Source: Telmatobacter sp. DSM 110680 (GTDB lineage Bacteria > Acidobacteriota > Terriglobia > Terriglobales > Acidobacteriaceae). Taken from it: 64,000 nt of DNA. The stretch covers positions 4,030,001 to 4,094,000 of the forward strand of contig NZ_CP121196.1 in assembly GCF_039994875.1 (NCBI RefSeq), in the 5' to 3' direction. The position numbers and the translations under genes were made by a program. This document shows, piece by piece, positions 46,833-56,593 of the stretch (positions are counted from its first letter, which is position 1; each line of letters opens with the position of its first letter). Below the pieces are notes generated by a model, which ran no database searches, was not told where the DNA came from, and worked only from the letters and a program-made list of their open reading frames with translations.

Positions 46833-47603
46833 TTATGGCTTGCCCATCCATCTCCAGATCGAGCAGTCTTCGTAGTTGGCGGAGGCGTATTCGCCGTCGG
46901 GCTGGTTGGCCATGATTTTGTGGTCGGCGATGGAGTCGACGCGCGAGCGACGAACCTGCCCGATAAAGAGCCGTTTGAATCCGGGCTGGCATTCGATCAC
47001 GTGTTCCTGTTCGGGGTTGACGTAGAGAAGATCAAGCTGTCCGGGTCGTTTGGAAAAAATATGGGCGAGACGCGCCAGCATGCGGCGCATGACCGCGGCG
47101 CCGAAGGGATTGAAGAGAAAGAGCAGGCATGGTCCACCAGGAAACCGTGCGTCAAGTATGTCGCCGCAGACAATTCGCATGGGTGCGAACGCCCGATCTG
47201 CCGCTTGCCATTTGGTGATATTGCGGCCGGCAATGTCAGCGAGGACCGGATTGAGTTCAATTCCAATGACTTTACGGAAGGGATGTTGCGAGGCCAGTAG
47301 CATGGCACGCCCCATGCCAGCGCCAATGTCCATGAAAGTGAAGTCGTCGAGAGGGGCGGCACGCTCGGTGCGTTGCCATCGCTTGAGTAGCCCCTTGAAC
47401 ACCGATGGAGCGACACCGAAGTAGGCAGTGGAATGGCGGTCGTGGGTGTGACCGGTTTTGAGATAGCGACCGGGAATGAGACCGCTGGTTTTGACCTCGT
47501 ACTGCGCGTCAAAGGGATGCGGCGTGTACCCCTCTTTGCGGGTCATGCGCGGCAGCATTACTCTTGCTGCACGCGACGAGTGTCTCATCTGCGCTGCGGT
47601 CAC
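46833..47603 (-). CDS. Class I SAM-dependent methyltransferase
   Basis: 256 residues; an internal ATG may be the true start. The SAM-binding motif I is FTFMDIGAGMGRAMLLA (about 88-104). Next comes KVIGIELNPVLADIAGRNI, then a motif resembling VCGDILDARFP and LLFLFNPFG. The N-terminal 60 residues and the DRHSTAYFGVAP segment are typical of small uncharacterised methyltransferases. The substrate is unknown. It is next to, but not coupled with, the kinase gene. Confidence 0.85.
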   Translation of the reverse strand: MTAAQMRHSSRAARVMLPRMTRKEGYTPHPFDAQYEVKTSGLIPGRYLKTGHTHDRHSTAYFGVAPSVFKGLLKRWQRTERAAPLDDFTFMDIGAGMGRAMLLASQHPFRKVIGIELNPVLADIAGRNITKWQAADRAFAPMRIVCGDILDARFPGGPCLLFLFNPFGAAVMRRMLARLAHIFSKRPGQLDLLYVNPEQEHVIECQPGFKRLFIGQVRRSRVDSIADHKIMANQPDGEYASANYEDCSIWRWMGKP

Positions 47604-47813
47604 GCCTGAACCTTAGCACATGGGTCTGGACCGCATTTGCAGATCGTTTTCGTGTTGACATTCGATTCGAGCCTGTGCAACATTCGGCTTCTCAAATCAG
47701 CCGTGATTCCCTCCCCTGATTGCGGCAATGGATGCCAATTATCCTTTTCGGCGTCGCCCCTGTGTGCAAACCCCTTTCGGGACGACTGTCGAGTGTGCAA
47801 AGGACGGTGTCAC

Positions 47814-48932
47814 ATGAAGCCAAGTTCTTGCCCTTCTTCTCGGATCTCAGCCGCGCTGGCGTTCACACTGTTCCTGGGGCCATTGATCGGCGGCTGTTCG
47901 GGAAGGATGCCGAATGCCGGTTTGGCCTCATCGCATGAGAATTCAGATGCTCCGACCAAGTCCGCATCCCCGGGCGGAGCGGCACTGGTGTGGGTGAGGT
48001 TTGAGGATCCATTTGAACAATCTTTCAGCGTGGAAGTTCCCAAAGGATGGACAGTGCGCGGAGGGCTGTTCCGGATGGGGTACTCCGACGAGAGGCCGAT
48101 GGTCGATCTTCTTTCTCCGGATGGACTTGTTAACGTGAGACTCGGTGATCTTGCGATTCCCACGTACGCCCTTCCCAATCAGTACCATTCGCGAGAGGGC
48201 GAAGTGAACGACCTTGGGGCGCAGGCACAGCTCGTTGTTGCGCGTTACCGCACCGGCCCGGAGTTTGCGGTGCTGTACTCCCATGTGCGGTTCTATTCGG
48301 TTTGTCACGAGGCAGCGGGCGATGCAGCGAACGTCGACTTTTCTGTTCCTGACTACATTCCGTCAGACGGATCGCTGAGCAATACTTCGACCGGAGCCAT
48401 TGCCTATCGGTGCGGTTCAGGCGCAGGTGAGCGCATTGCGTTCGTCTACGACCGAACATCGCAGGCGGGAGGCGTGTGGTCAGTGCCGACGATTGGCAGT
48501 TTCCTCAGCGCGCCGGACAAGGTCGGGATGGCGCGCGCTGTCCTGCAGCATTGTGCACAAACCTTCAAGCTCAATCCAGTCTGGATGGAGAAGCAGAAGC
48601 AGTTGGACGCATACGCGTTGCAATACCAACGCGCCCGGCAGCAGCAGCGCGTGCAGGCTCTGGCCCAGCAGGTGCAGCAGTTCGAAGCAAAGATGCAGGC
48701 GATGCGCGACCAGGTGGCCGGATTTGAAAGGCACCAGGCCGCACAGGCTTCGCAGGTTGAAGGGTTTACGCAAGCCTTACGCGGTGTGACACCGACCATC
48801 GATCCCTTTACCGGCGAAGCCAGAGAGGTGTGGACCGGTCCTAAGAGCAACTATTGGACTAACGGAACGGCGGTCGTAAACTCAACCAACGCACCGCCGG
48901 GCTGGCAACAGATGCGGGTAACCGGTCCCTGA
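47814..48932 (+). CDS. Exported lipoprotein with a Gln-rich C-terminal coiled coil
   Basis: 372 residues from the ATG at 47814, with AAAGGA nine bases upstream; an earlier open frame is not likely coding. The signal peptide ends in LIGGC, so Cys28 is probably lipidated. The middle domain (EDPFEQSFSVEVPKGWTVRG, about 60-250) looks like a beta-sandwich. A Gln-rich helix (QQQRVQALAQQVQQFEAKMQ, about 270-330) is likely a coiled coil, followed by a short Pro-rich end. Function unknown. Confidence 0.8.
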   Translation: MKPSSCPSSRISAALAFTLFLGPLIGGCSGRMPNAGLASSHENSDAPTKSASPGGAALVWVRFEDPFEQSFSVEVPKGWTVRGGLFRMGYSDERPMVDLLSPDGLVNVRLGDLAIPTYALPNQYHSREGEVNDLGAQAQLVVARYRTGPEFAVLYSHVRFYSVCHEAAGDAANVDFSVPDYIPSDGSLSNTSTGAIAYRCGSGAGERIAFVYDRTSQAGGVWSVPTIGSFLSAPDKVGMARAVLQHCAQTFKLNPVWMEKQKQLDAYALQYQRARQQQRVQALAQQVQQFEAKMQAMRDQVAGFERHQAAQASQVEGFTQALRGVTPTIDPFTGEAREVWTGPKSNYWTNGTAVVNSTNAPPGWQQMRVTGP

Positions 48933-49104
48933 TTTCCCACCGGTTCTCGCCAATTCCAACGGATTCGCGCAACCTTTACTGTCGCAATGCCAAAGTGAGT
49001 ACCCTTCTCCTCGACCTGACGGCACTGCCGTGACAGGCAGCGCCAAAAGGCGATAGGCTTGAGGTAATCGCGCATCGACGTGACGAAGGAGCTCGCGCAT
49101 CCCC

Positions 49105-50046
49105 ATGCCCATTCAAAAGACATCCAAAATCTGGCACAACGGCAACCTGATTCCGTGGGAGGACGCCAACATCCACGTAATGAGCCACGTAATCCACTAT
49201 GGCTCCAGCGTGTTCGAAGGAATCCGCTGCTACGCACAGCCCCAGGGCTCGGCGGTTTTCAGGCTTCCGGAGCACATGCAGCGCCTGCGTGACTCCGCCA
49301 AGATATATCGGATGGAGCTTCCCTACTCGCTCGACGAATTGTGCGCCGGCGTCGTCGATCTGATCGAGTCAAATGGAATCGCGCCCTGTTACATCCGTCC
49401 CATTGCGTTGCGGGGTTATGGGGAGATTGGCGTCAATCCCAAGGGATCGCCGATCGAGGTCTACATGGCCAACTTCCCATGGGGCAAGTACGTGGCCGGA
49501 ACTGGTGGGGCCGATGTATGCGTCTCAAGCTGGAATCGGCTTGCTCCGAACACCATGCCCGCACTCGCCAAGGCCGGCGCTAATTACATGAACTCGCAGC
49601 TTATCCGCATGGAAGCCGATATCAATGGCTACGTTGAAGGCATCGCGCTGGATACGAACGGTCTGGTCAGCGAAGGCTCCGGCGAAAACGTGTTTGTGGT
49701 GCGGAATGGGGTGCTGTATACACCGCAGCTGGCGAACTCTGCCTTGTCTGGGATTACGCGCGACAGTGTGCTCACGATTGCGCGGCACCTTGGACTGGCG
49801 GTTACTGAGCAGCCGATCCCGCGAGAGATGCTCTACATCGCGGATGAGGTGTTCTTCACGGGAACGGCAGCTGAGGTTTCGCCGATTCGCTCCATTGATC
49901 GCATTTTGATTGGAGACGGAAAGACCGGCGAGATTACGAAGAAGATCGCGGACGAGTTCTTCTCCATCGCCAACGGATTGAAGCCGGATCGCTTTGGCTG
50001 GCTGACGCCGGTGAAGGTGAACGCAACGGAGCCAGTGACGGTTTAG
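49105..50046 (+). CDS. ilvE: Branched-chain amino acid aminotransferase
   Basis: Transaminates Leu, Ile and Val with 2-oxoglutarate, using PLP. It has 313 residues, normal length. AAGGAG is about 14 bases before the ATG. The family blocks GSSVFEGIRCY and KIYRMELPY are present. The PLP Lys156 is in LAKAGANYMNS, and VSEGSGENVFVV binds the cofactor phosphate. It matches the class IV fold. Stand-alone, with a good terminator 20 bp after the stop. Confidence 0.96.
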   Translation: MPIQKTSKIWHNGNLIPWEDANIHVMSHVIHYGSSVFEGIRCYAQPQGSAVFRLPEHMQRLRDSAKIYRMELPYSLDELCAGVVDLIESNGIAPCYIRPIALRGYGEIGVNPKGSPIEVYMANFPWGKYVAGTGGADVCVSSWNRLAPNTMPALAKAGANYMNSQLIRMEADINGYVEGIALDTNGLVSEGSGENVFVVRNGVLYTPQLANSALSGITRDSVLTIARHLGLAVTEQPIPREMLYIADEVFFTGTAAEVSPIRSIDRILIGDGKTGEITKKIADEFFSIANGLKPDRFGWLTPVKVNATEPVTV

Positions 50047-50067
50047 AATTTCAACAATGGGAACAGA

Positions 50068-50100
50068 GAGGCGGCCTTTGCGGGCCGCCTCAATTTATTT
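50068..50100. terminator. Bidirectional terminator between ilvE and the amidohydrolase operon
   Basis: GAGGCGGCC (50068-50076) pairs with GGCCGCCTC (50083-50091) around TTTGCG, followed by AATTTATTT. It serves the two converging units. Confidence 0.85.
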
Positions 50101-50126
50101 GGAACACCGAATCGCGGAGTTGCGAA

Positions 50127-51488
50127 CTAAGGCTTCTTTGTTGTGAGTGGCATGTACTCATCGCGAAGTTTGGTTTGCCTGCTGACCATGGGGACTGCGT
50201 TGCCGTCAATGAAGACCTGCTTCACTGAAGTTCTTACGTCGAGCGGGTCTCCGTTGGCTACGACAACATTTGCGGTCTTGCCGACGTCAAGCGATCCGAG
50301 CGAATCTCCGAGTCCGAACATCTCTGCCGGATTTAAGGTGATGGCCTTCAAAGCTTCGTCATAGGGAAGACCGTAGGCCACAGCGTATCCCGCTGCGTAG
50401 GGCAAGTTGCGGCTGCCTCCCTCACCGCCGCCATCAGACGAGAGTGCAATCTTCACGCCGCGCTTCTGCAATTCCGCTGGCAAGGAGTAGACCGCGTCGT
50501 AGCGTTCATCCGGGCGAGGAAAGTCGTAAACAGAACCGACGATCACGGGCACATGATACGAGGCGATCTCGTCGAGCACGTCCTGGGCATGCGTTACGTG
50601 ATTGAGAATGACTTTGAGGTGAAACTCCTTCGCTAGACCCATCGCAACTTCAACCTCATAGCTTTCGCGCGCCGCCAGCACCACGGGCTTTTCGCCGTGG
50701 AGGTAAGGCAACAGTGCTTCAAGTTTTAGATCGCGTTTGGGGGGCACACCTTTGTGATCGGGCTTCGTGGCGGCTGCACGTTCCACTTCATACGCCTGGG
50801 CATCGAGAAATGCCTGCCGGATCTGGGAGGCGAGTCCCATACGCGTGGTTGGAAACTTCGAAGGACCGCCGTTGAAGTTCCCCTTCCTGCGCACACTGCC
50901 TTCAAAGTTCATCGCCAGGGCAACGTCCCGCTGCATCAACATCTGGTCGCGATCCCGGCCATAAAGCTGGATTACGGAGTCCTGTCCTGCGATCGAATCC
51001 TCGGAAGCCGGAGCGACGATCGCATTCGTAATTCCGTTCAGGCGATCCACCGGAATATGAACGGTCTCGGCATGAAATGCGTCAGCCGCGTGCATCTGAG
51101 GCTCGATTTCATCTGCTGTCTCTGCGAGGTCATTGCTGTTCTGGTCAGAGGCAACCTCAGTCAGTCCGAGGTTGGTCTCTGCGTCGAAGAGCCCTGGGTA
51201 GACGGTCATTCCCTTGGCGTCAAATATTTCAGCACCAGCAGGGACTTTGGTCGCCTTCGCGGAGCCTACCGCGACGATCTTTCCTCCCGACATAATCACG
51301 GTGCCGTTTTCAATCGTGCCGTGGGTGACGGTGAGGACTTTACCGCCAACAATGGCGATGGTCTTCGCGGTCATCCCGGCGGTATCGTTAGGACCGGGCT
51401 GCGAGACGGGCTGGACCGTTTGCGCCGAAGCAGTCAACGCTGTCAAGGAAGCACATGCGAAAAATGCTATGAGGAGTGTTGACTTCAT
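50127..51488 (-). CDS. Exported amidohydrolase-like protein missing the HxH metal site
   Basis: 453 residues. The signal peptide is at about 1-22. The fold matches amidohydrolases: KTIAIVGGKVLTVTHGTIEN, AKGMTVYPGLFDAETNLGLT and later KIALSSDGGGEGGSRNLPYA. Where active members have D-x-H-x-H at the end of strand 1, this one has D102-A-E-T-N106. It keeps later conserved parts (NHVTHAQ, SSDGG). Its start overlaps the stop of the next amidohydrolase (ATGA), so the two are made together. It may be an inactive or structural partner, or bind metal in another way. Confidence 0.88.
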   Translation of the reverse strand: MKSTLLIAFFACASLTALTASAQTVQPVSQPGPNDTAGMTAKTIAIVGGKVLTVTHGTIENGTVIMSGGKIVAVGSAKATKVPAGAEIFDAKGMTVYPGLFDAETNLGLTEVASDQNSNDLAETADEIEPQMHAADAFHAETVHIPVDRLNGITNAIVAPASEDSIAGQDSVIQLYGRDRDQMLMQRDVALAMNFEGSVRRKGNFNGGPSKFPTTRMGLASQIRQAFLDAQAYEVERAAATKPDHKGVPPKRDLKLEALLPYLHGEKPVVLAARESYEVEVAMGLAKEFHLKVILNHVTHAQDVLDEIASYHVPVIVGSVYDFPRPDERYDAVYSLPAELQKRGVKIALSSDGGGEGGSRNLPYAAGYAVAYGLPYDEALKAITLNPAEMFGLGDSLGSLDVGKTANVVVANGDPLDVRTSVKQVFIDGNAVPMVSRQTKLRDEYMPLTTKKP

Positions 51489-52840
51489 TGTCCGCCTCCT
51501 TCATCGTCGCTGCCTTCAAAGCCAGCTTCGTGCATGACGCCGTTGAAGTGGGTGGTACCAAAGCCTGGCATAGAACTATCGAAGAACATGTCGCCATCAA
51601 TAAATACTTTCTCGACACGCGCGTAGGTGGATAGCGGGTCCATGTTCCAGATCACGACATCGCCATCCTTGCCTTCGTCGAGCGAGCCGACTCGATCGTC
51701 AACGCCGATGATCCATGCTGGATTCAGCGTGATCATTCGCAGAGCTTCGTCCTCGGTGGCTCCCCCGTAATTCACCATCTTGCCGGCCTCCTGATTGAGG
51801 CGGCGGACGTAGTCATTGGAATCGCTTTTAAGTGCGACGCGGACGCCTTCGCGCGTGCTCATCACCGCGTTCCAGGGAATCGCGTCCCATGCCTCGTCCT
51901 TGAATCCCCACCAATCGGCAAATGTGGCGATGCCGGTGCCGGTGGGGGCAATCTTGTCGCCCACCTTGTACATCTCAAGCGCGTGATGGAATGCGCGAAT
52001 CTTGTACCCGTATTCTTTCGCAATCGCTTCTTCGGTGAGGAATTCGTCGGCCCGGTAGCAATGTATTTGCACGAGAAGTTTGCCGCGCAGAACATCGGCG
52101 AGGGCTTCGAGTTTCAAATCCTTCTTGGGTGCAACGGCGTCTTTATCACTTTTCGCGACCTTTGCGTTGTAGGCGTCCCACGATGCCATGTACGCCTTTG
52201 CATCCTCAAATGCCTGGCGCATGACCTCGAAGTTGCCCATGCGGGTGGAGGGGACTTCGCCACGGCGGCCGTAGACGCGCTTTGGATTTTCTCCGCTGGC
52301 GAACTTGATGGAGCGTGGGGCATTGGGAAAGAGCATCTCATCGCGTGAGAGGCCGAATTTGTTCTTGATGACGACAGCCTGGCCGCCGATCATGTTGGCC
52401 GATCCGTGGAGCAGAAGCTCGGTTGTCACACCTCCCGCGAGTGCCTGATACAGCGCCTTGTCGCGATTGTCGAAGGCGTCGATCATCATCATCGATGGGG
52501 TTACGGGGCTGGTGGCTTCGTTGACGTCGTCACCGAGGGCGGAGTGGGAGTGCGGGTCGATAATTCCCGGCGTCACGTACTTGCCCGCGGCGTCGATGGT
52601 TTTGGCACCAGCGGGAGCGTTGACGGTCGCGCCGACACCTGCGATTTTTCCGTTGTGAATCCAGACGCTGCCATGTGGAATCGTGCCATGGGTGACGGTC
52701 ATGACCGTCGCGTTCTGGATCACGACGTCGGTGGGAGTACTGGAAGGTGCTTGCGCGGAAACGCTGATGGATGGGGCCCAAATTGCTGCCAAAAACACGG
52801 GCGCACACCTGCGTCGAAGCACAGAGGAAAAGCTAGACAT
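51485..52840 (-). CDS. Exported amidohydrolase with an intact metal site
   Basis: 451 residues, first gene of a two-gene run with the amidohydrolase-like protein at 50127. The signal peptide is at about 1-29. The metal site starts with D95-P-H97-S-H99 (TPGIIDPHSHSALGDD). IHCYRADE, RAFHHALEM and VALKSDSND supply the rest of the metal-binding set, and EALRMITLNPAWIIG follows. Such exported pairs are common in soil bacteria; the substrate is unknown, perhaps peptides or cyclic amides. Confidence 0.9.
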   Translation of the reverse strand: MSSFSSVLRRRCAPVFLAAIWAPSISVSAQAPSSTPTDVVIQNATVMTVTHGTIPHGSVWIHNGKIAGVGATVNAPAGAKTIDAAGKYVTPGIIDPHSHSALGDDVNEATSPVTPSMMMIDAFDNRDKALYQALAGGVTTELLLHGSANMIGGQAVVIKNKFGLSRDEMLFPNAPRSIKFASGENPKRVYGRRGEVPSTRMGNFEVMRQAFEDAKAYMASWDAYNAKVAKSDKDAVAPKKDLKLEALADVLRGKLLVQIHCYRADEFLTEEAIAKEYGYKIRAFHHALEMYKVGDKIAPTGTGIATFADWWGFKDEAWDAIPWNAVMSTREGVRVALKSDSNDYVRRLNQEAGKMVNYGGATEDEALRMITLNPAWIIGVDDRVGSLDEGKDGDVVIWNMDPLSTYARVEKVFIDGDMFFDSSMPGFGTTHFNGVMHEAGFEGSDDEGGGQ

Positions 52841-52992
52841 GTTGCGGTCCCCCGGGGAAGTTCGGAACAGATTTGCATGATAGTACCATGCGGTTTAGAT
52901 CAGCAAGGTGAAGTCAAGCGCAGTTTCTGAGAACTTGCCGAACCAGATCTGCGTACTATCCCCTTGAGATTCTCTTTCGATCGAGGCTGCCC

Positions 52993-55437
52993 ATGGACAA
53001 CCTGCTTCACGATCTCCGCTACGCGATCCGTACCCTTCTTAGGTCGCCCGGTTTTTCACTGATCGTTGTCATTTCGATTGCGCTGGGTTTCGCGGCCAAT
53101 GCGACGGTGTTCAGCGTGGCAAATGGGCTGCTGTGGGGCCTGTTGCCGGTAAAAGATCCAAGTCGCGTGGTGATGTTTTCTGAAGGCCAGTCCTACTCCT
53201 ACCCGGACTATCTCGACTATCGCGATCAGAGCGGCGACCTGTTTGAGGGAGGGCTGGCGGGACACTTTCCGCTGATTCCCGCGAGCATCGGCGGCAAGGG
53301 AGAGCCGGAGCGGGTATGGGGGCAGTCGGTAACGGGCAACTTCTTTCCCAGCCTAGGCGTGCCGATGACACTGGGCCGGCCGATTGTCCCGGAAGATGAC
53401 CAGGCGGGTGGTCATAACCACGTGGTGGTGTTGAGCAATAATCTGTGGCGGCGTCGATTTGGCGGCGACGCGAACATTCTGAATCACGATGTTGCTCTCA
53501 ACGGACGGTACTACACGGTGGTGGGAGTTGCGCCGGCGGCGTTCTATGGAGTTGATCGCGGTATCGTATCCGAGTTCTGGGTGCCGCTTGCCGTCGCGTC
53601 TGAGATCATGCCTGACCTGATCACAGAAGGGAGCATCACCACACGGCGTGACAATCAATGGTTGATGCTGAACGGACGGCTCAAGGCGGGCGTGACCCGC
53701 AAGCGGGCGGAGGTCGCGCTGAACATCATCAAGAAGCGGCTCGATGACACTTATCGCAAAGACGAAAAGCGGCACGATACGTTGACCCTGCAGACGGCGG
53801 GTGGACTTATTGCGGGTTCCGCAACTCCGGCATTCACGCTGATGGCTGTGTTGATGGTGGTAGTGGGACTGGTGCTGCTAGTAGCATGCGCCAACGTGGC
53901 GAACCTGCTGCTGGCTCGCGCGATCGGGCGGCAGAAAGAGATTGCCATCCGCCTTGCGATGGGGGCGGGGCGCCGGCAACTCATACGGCAACTGCTGTTC
54001 GAGAGCTTCATTCTGGCGCTGACGGGCGCGGGCGTTGGATTCCTGCTGGCGGCAGGGGCGGCGCGAGCGATCTCGAACTTCCAGCTGCCACTGCCCTTCC
54101 CGGTGGTGTTCGACTTCAATGTCGATATCCGGGTGGCGTTGTTTACGCTGGGGCTTTCGATTGTCACCGCTTTGCTGTTTGGACTGGTTCCTGCGATGCG
54201 TGCTTCACGGCCTGACCTGGTTGGCGCTTTGAAGGATGGCCCTGCGATGTTCGGACGCGTGGGGCGTTCGCACCTGCGCAGCGCGCTGGTGGTCGTTCAG
54301 GTTGCGCTGTCATTGGTGCTGCTGGCGACTGCGGGATTGTTCCTGCGGAGCCTCGGCAACGCCTCGTCGATCGACATTGGCTTCAAGACTGACAACATGC
54401 TGATGGTGACGATGGATCCAAAGTTGCAAAGCTACTCGCATGACAAGACTGTGCAGTTCCTGAGTCATGTGCGAGAACGGGTCTCCGCGTTGCCTGGCGT
54501 GCGCTCTGTAAGTTTCGTGGGCGTGGTGCCGTTGAGTATCGGCGCGTCCAATAACAGCTACGACGTGGATGCGGTCAAAGATCATCCCAAGCAAAACATC
54601 AATGCCGATACCAACAGCGTTGGCAGCGGGTATTTCAATACGATGGGAATTCCATTGCTGCGCGGGCGGGACTTTACGTCCTCGACCGACGACCAGCACT
54701 CAGTGATCATCAACGAGACCATGGCCTCCCATCTGTTCCCCGGACAAGACCCGATCGGCCGTGTGATCCGGCAGGACAAAGATCAATACACCGTTATCGG
54801 CATCACGCGAAATTCAAAGCTGCGCACTATTGGTGAGAAACCGCTTGATGCCATCTTCATGTATCTCAATGCTGCTCCTGAGAAAGCCAACAGCTTCTTC
54901 GGAACCACACTGATCGTGAAGACCACGGTTGCGCCGGGCGCCCTGGTTCACTCCGTCCCTGAGCAGATCGGCGCGCTTGATCCAAACATGGCAGTATTCA
55001 ACATTCAGACCATGCAGGAACATGTCGACAAGTCATTGCTGTTGCCGCGCATCTCCGCCCTGCTGCTGGGCATCTTTGGCGCGGTCGGCCTTACCTTGGC
55101 GGCGATTGGCCTGTACGGAGTGATGAGCTACTCGGTCCGCAGCCGCACGCGCGAGATTGGGATTCGGATGGCGCTGGGAGCCAAGCCTCGCGGGGTTCTG
55201 AGCATGGTTCTGCGGCAGGGCCTTATCCTGACGGGAATCGGTCTGGCGATCGGGCTTGCCATCGCACTAGTTGTCGGCCGATTCGCAGCGAGCGTGCTGT
55301 ATGGCACCAGCGGATCGGATCTGCTGACCTTCGCGGTTGTCTCGGTGGTTCTGGTGGCTACAGCCGCGGTCGCCATCTTGATCCCCGCGCGGCGAGCGGC
55401 GCATGTGGAACCCACCGTGGCGCTGCGCTACGAGTAA
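52993..55437 (+). CDS. Orphan duplicated MacB/FtsX-type permease (acidobacterial ADOP family)
   Basis: 814 residues, with two MacB_PCD periplasmic domains (about 20-240 and 430-650) and two FtsX permease blocks (about 285-400 and 695-800), each with several membrane helices. Short motifs are RYAIRTLLRSPGFSLIVVIS at the start, VLLVACANVANLLLARAIGR, RSRTREIGIRMALGAKPRGV and PARRAAHVEPTVALRYE at the end. The family is the acidobacterial duplicated orphan permease; members have no adjacent ATPase, as here. Its function is unproven, perhaps lipoprotein or envelope-stress handling. Confidence 0.93.
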   Translation: MDNLLHDLRYAIRTLLRSPGFSLIVVISIALGFAANATVFSVANGLLWGLLPVKDPSRVVMFSEGQSYSYPDYLDYRDQSGDLFEGGLAGHFPLIPASIGGKGEPERVWGQSVTGNFFPSLGVPMTLGRPIVPEDDQAGGHNHVVVLSNNLWRRRFGGDANILNHDVALNGRYYTVVGVAPAAFYGVDRGIVSEFWVPLAVASEIMPDLITEGSITTRRDNQWLMLNGRLKAGVTRKRAEVALNIIKKRLDDTYRKDEKRHDTLTLQTAGGLIAGSATPAFTLMAVLMVVVGLVLLVACANVANLLLARAIGRQKEIAIRLAMGAGRRQLIRQLLFESFILALTGAGVGFLLAAGAARAISNFQLPLPFPVVFDFNVDIRVALFTLGLSIVTALLFGLVPAMRASRPDLVGALKDGPAMFGRVGRSHLRSALVVVQVALSLVLLATAGLFLRSLGNASSIDIGFKTDNMLMVTMDPKLQSYSHDKTVQFLSHVRERVSALPGVRSVSFVGVVPLSIGASNNSYDVDAVKDHPKQNINADTNSVGSGYFNTMGIPLLRGRDFTSSTDDQHSVIINETMASHLFPGQDPIGRVIRQDKDQYTVIGITRNSKLRTIGEKPLDAIFMYLNAAPEKANSFFGTTLIVKTTVAPGALVHSVPEQIGALDPNMAVFNIQTMQEHVDKSLLLPRISALLLGIFGAVGLTLAAIGLYGVMSYSVRSRTREIGIRMALGAKPRGVLSMVLRQGLILTGIGLAIGLAIALVVGRFAASVLYGTSGSDLLTFAVVSVVLVATAAVAILIPARRAAHVEPTVALRYE

Positions 55438-55581
55438 CCTGACAGGCAAATCGGGCCAGCGGTTAATCTTTCCATACTGCCGGCCTAGTTTGAGAATCTG
55501 TCTGTCCACTGCCGGCTAGTATCATGGAGATATGGCTCCCGCCAGCAATCGACATTCAGCTTTCGAGGAAGACGACCGCGC

Positions 55582-56508
55582 TTGAAACCCGATATGAAGG
55601 TGGAGTTCGCCGGCATCGAACTGACCAATCCGGTCATTGCGGCGAGCGGTACTTTTGGCTACGGCATCGAATTTGAAGAGATCGTTTCGCTAGAGAGAAT
55701 CGGCGCGTTTGTCAGCAAGGGCATTTCGCTGGAGCCGATGGCCGGTCATCCAGCGCCGCGCATCCTGCAGACTCCGGCGGGCATGCTGAACGCTATCGGG
55801 CTGCAAAACATTGGCGTCGAGGAGTTCATCGAGAAGAAACTTCCTCCGCTGAAGCGCTATCCCTCCTGCAAAGTGATCGTCAACGTTTTCGGATATACGG
55901 TGAGCGAATACAAACAGGTGGTGGAGCGGCTGAATGATGCCGACGGCGTCGCTGCTTATGAGTTGAATGTCTCTTGCCCTAATGTGCATGCCGGGGGAAT
56001 GGCGTTCGGCTCCGATGCTGGCTCGCTCGAATACCTGGTGCATGAAGTGAAAAACGTTTCGAAGAGACCGCTGGTGGTAAAGTTGTCGCCCAACGTTACA
56101 TCCATCGCGGCCATGGCACGTGTCTGCGCAACTGCAGGTGCAGACGCTGTGAGCCTGGTGAACACTTTCCTTGCGATGTCGATCGACGTTGAAACCCGCA
56201 AGCCACGGCTGACGAATGTGACCGGTGGATTATCCGGGCCTGCTATCAAGCCAATTGCCTTGCGCATGGTGTATGAAGCCGCGAAGGCGGTCAATATTCC
56301 CATCGTTGGACTGGGCGGCATCGTCACTCCCGAGGATGCTGTTGAGTTCATGCTTGCCGGCGCCACTGCCGTGCAGGTGGGGACGGCTAGCTATGCCGAT
56401 CCGCGCGCTACCGAACGACTGGCGAAAGGCATCGAGTCGTGGTGCCGCAGTCATCATGTAGAACGCGTCGCCAGCCTTACCGGTGCTCTCGAAGTGCCGC
56501 AAAAGTAA
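55582..56508 (+). CDS. pyrD: Dihydroorotate dehydrogenase, class 1B type
   Basis: Oxidises dihydroorotate to orotate in pyrimidine synthesis. The protein is 308 residues from a TTG (MKPDMKVEF) with a distant GAGGA, or from the ATG at 55594. FMN-binding blocks include GTFGYG, PAGMLNAIGLQNIGV and GGLSGPAIKP. The catalytic Cys of the class 1 enzymes is in ELNVSCPNVHAGG. Class 1B enzymes normally pair with the electron-transfer subunit PyrK, and no pyrK lies next to it. The carAB genes are 47 kb away. Confidence 0.95.
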   Translation: MKPDMKVEFAGIELTNPVIAASGTFGYGIEFEEIVSLERIGAFVSKGISLEPMAGHPAPRILQTPAGMLNAIGLQNIGVEEFIEKKLPPLKRYPSCKVIVNVFGYTVSEYKQVVERLNDADGVAAYELNVSCPNVHAGGMAFGSDAGSLEYLVHEVKNVSKRPLVVKLSPNVTSIAAMARVCATAGADAVSLVNTFLAMSIDVETRKPRLTNVTGGLSGPAIKPIALRMVYEAAKAVNIPIVGLGGIVTPEDAVEFMLAGATAVQVGTASYADPRATERLAKGIESWCRSHHVERVASLTGALEVPQK

Positions 56509-56593
56509 AACTCCTGTCTATTGCGTGCTTCTCATCCGGAATCGGATTGATATGATTCCGTTGACGTCCTCTTCCTCTCAAGGAGCATTTGCA

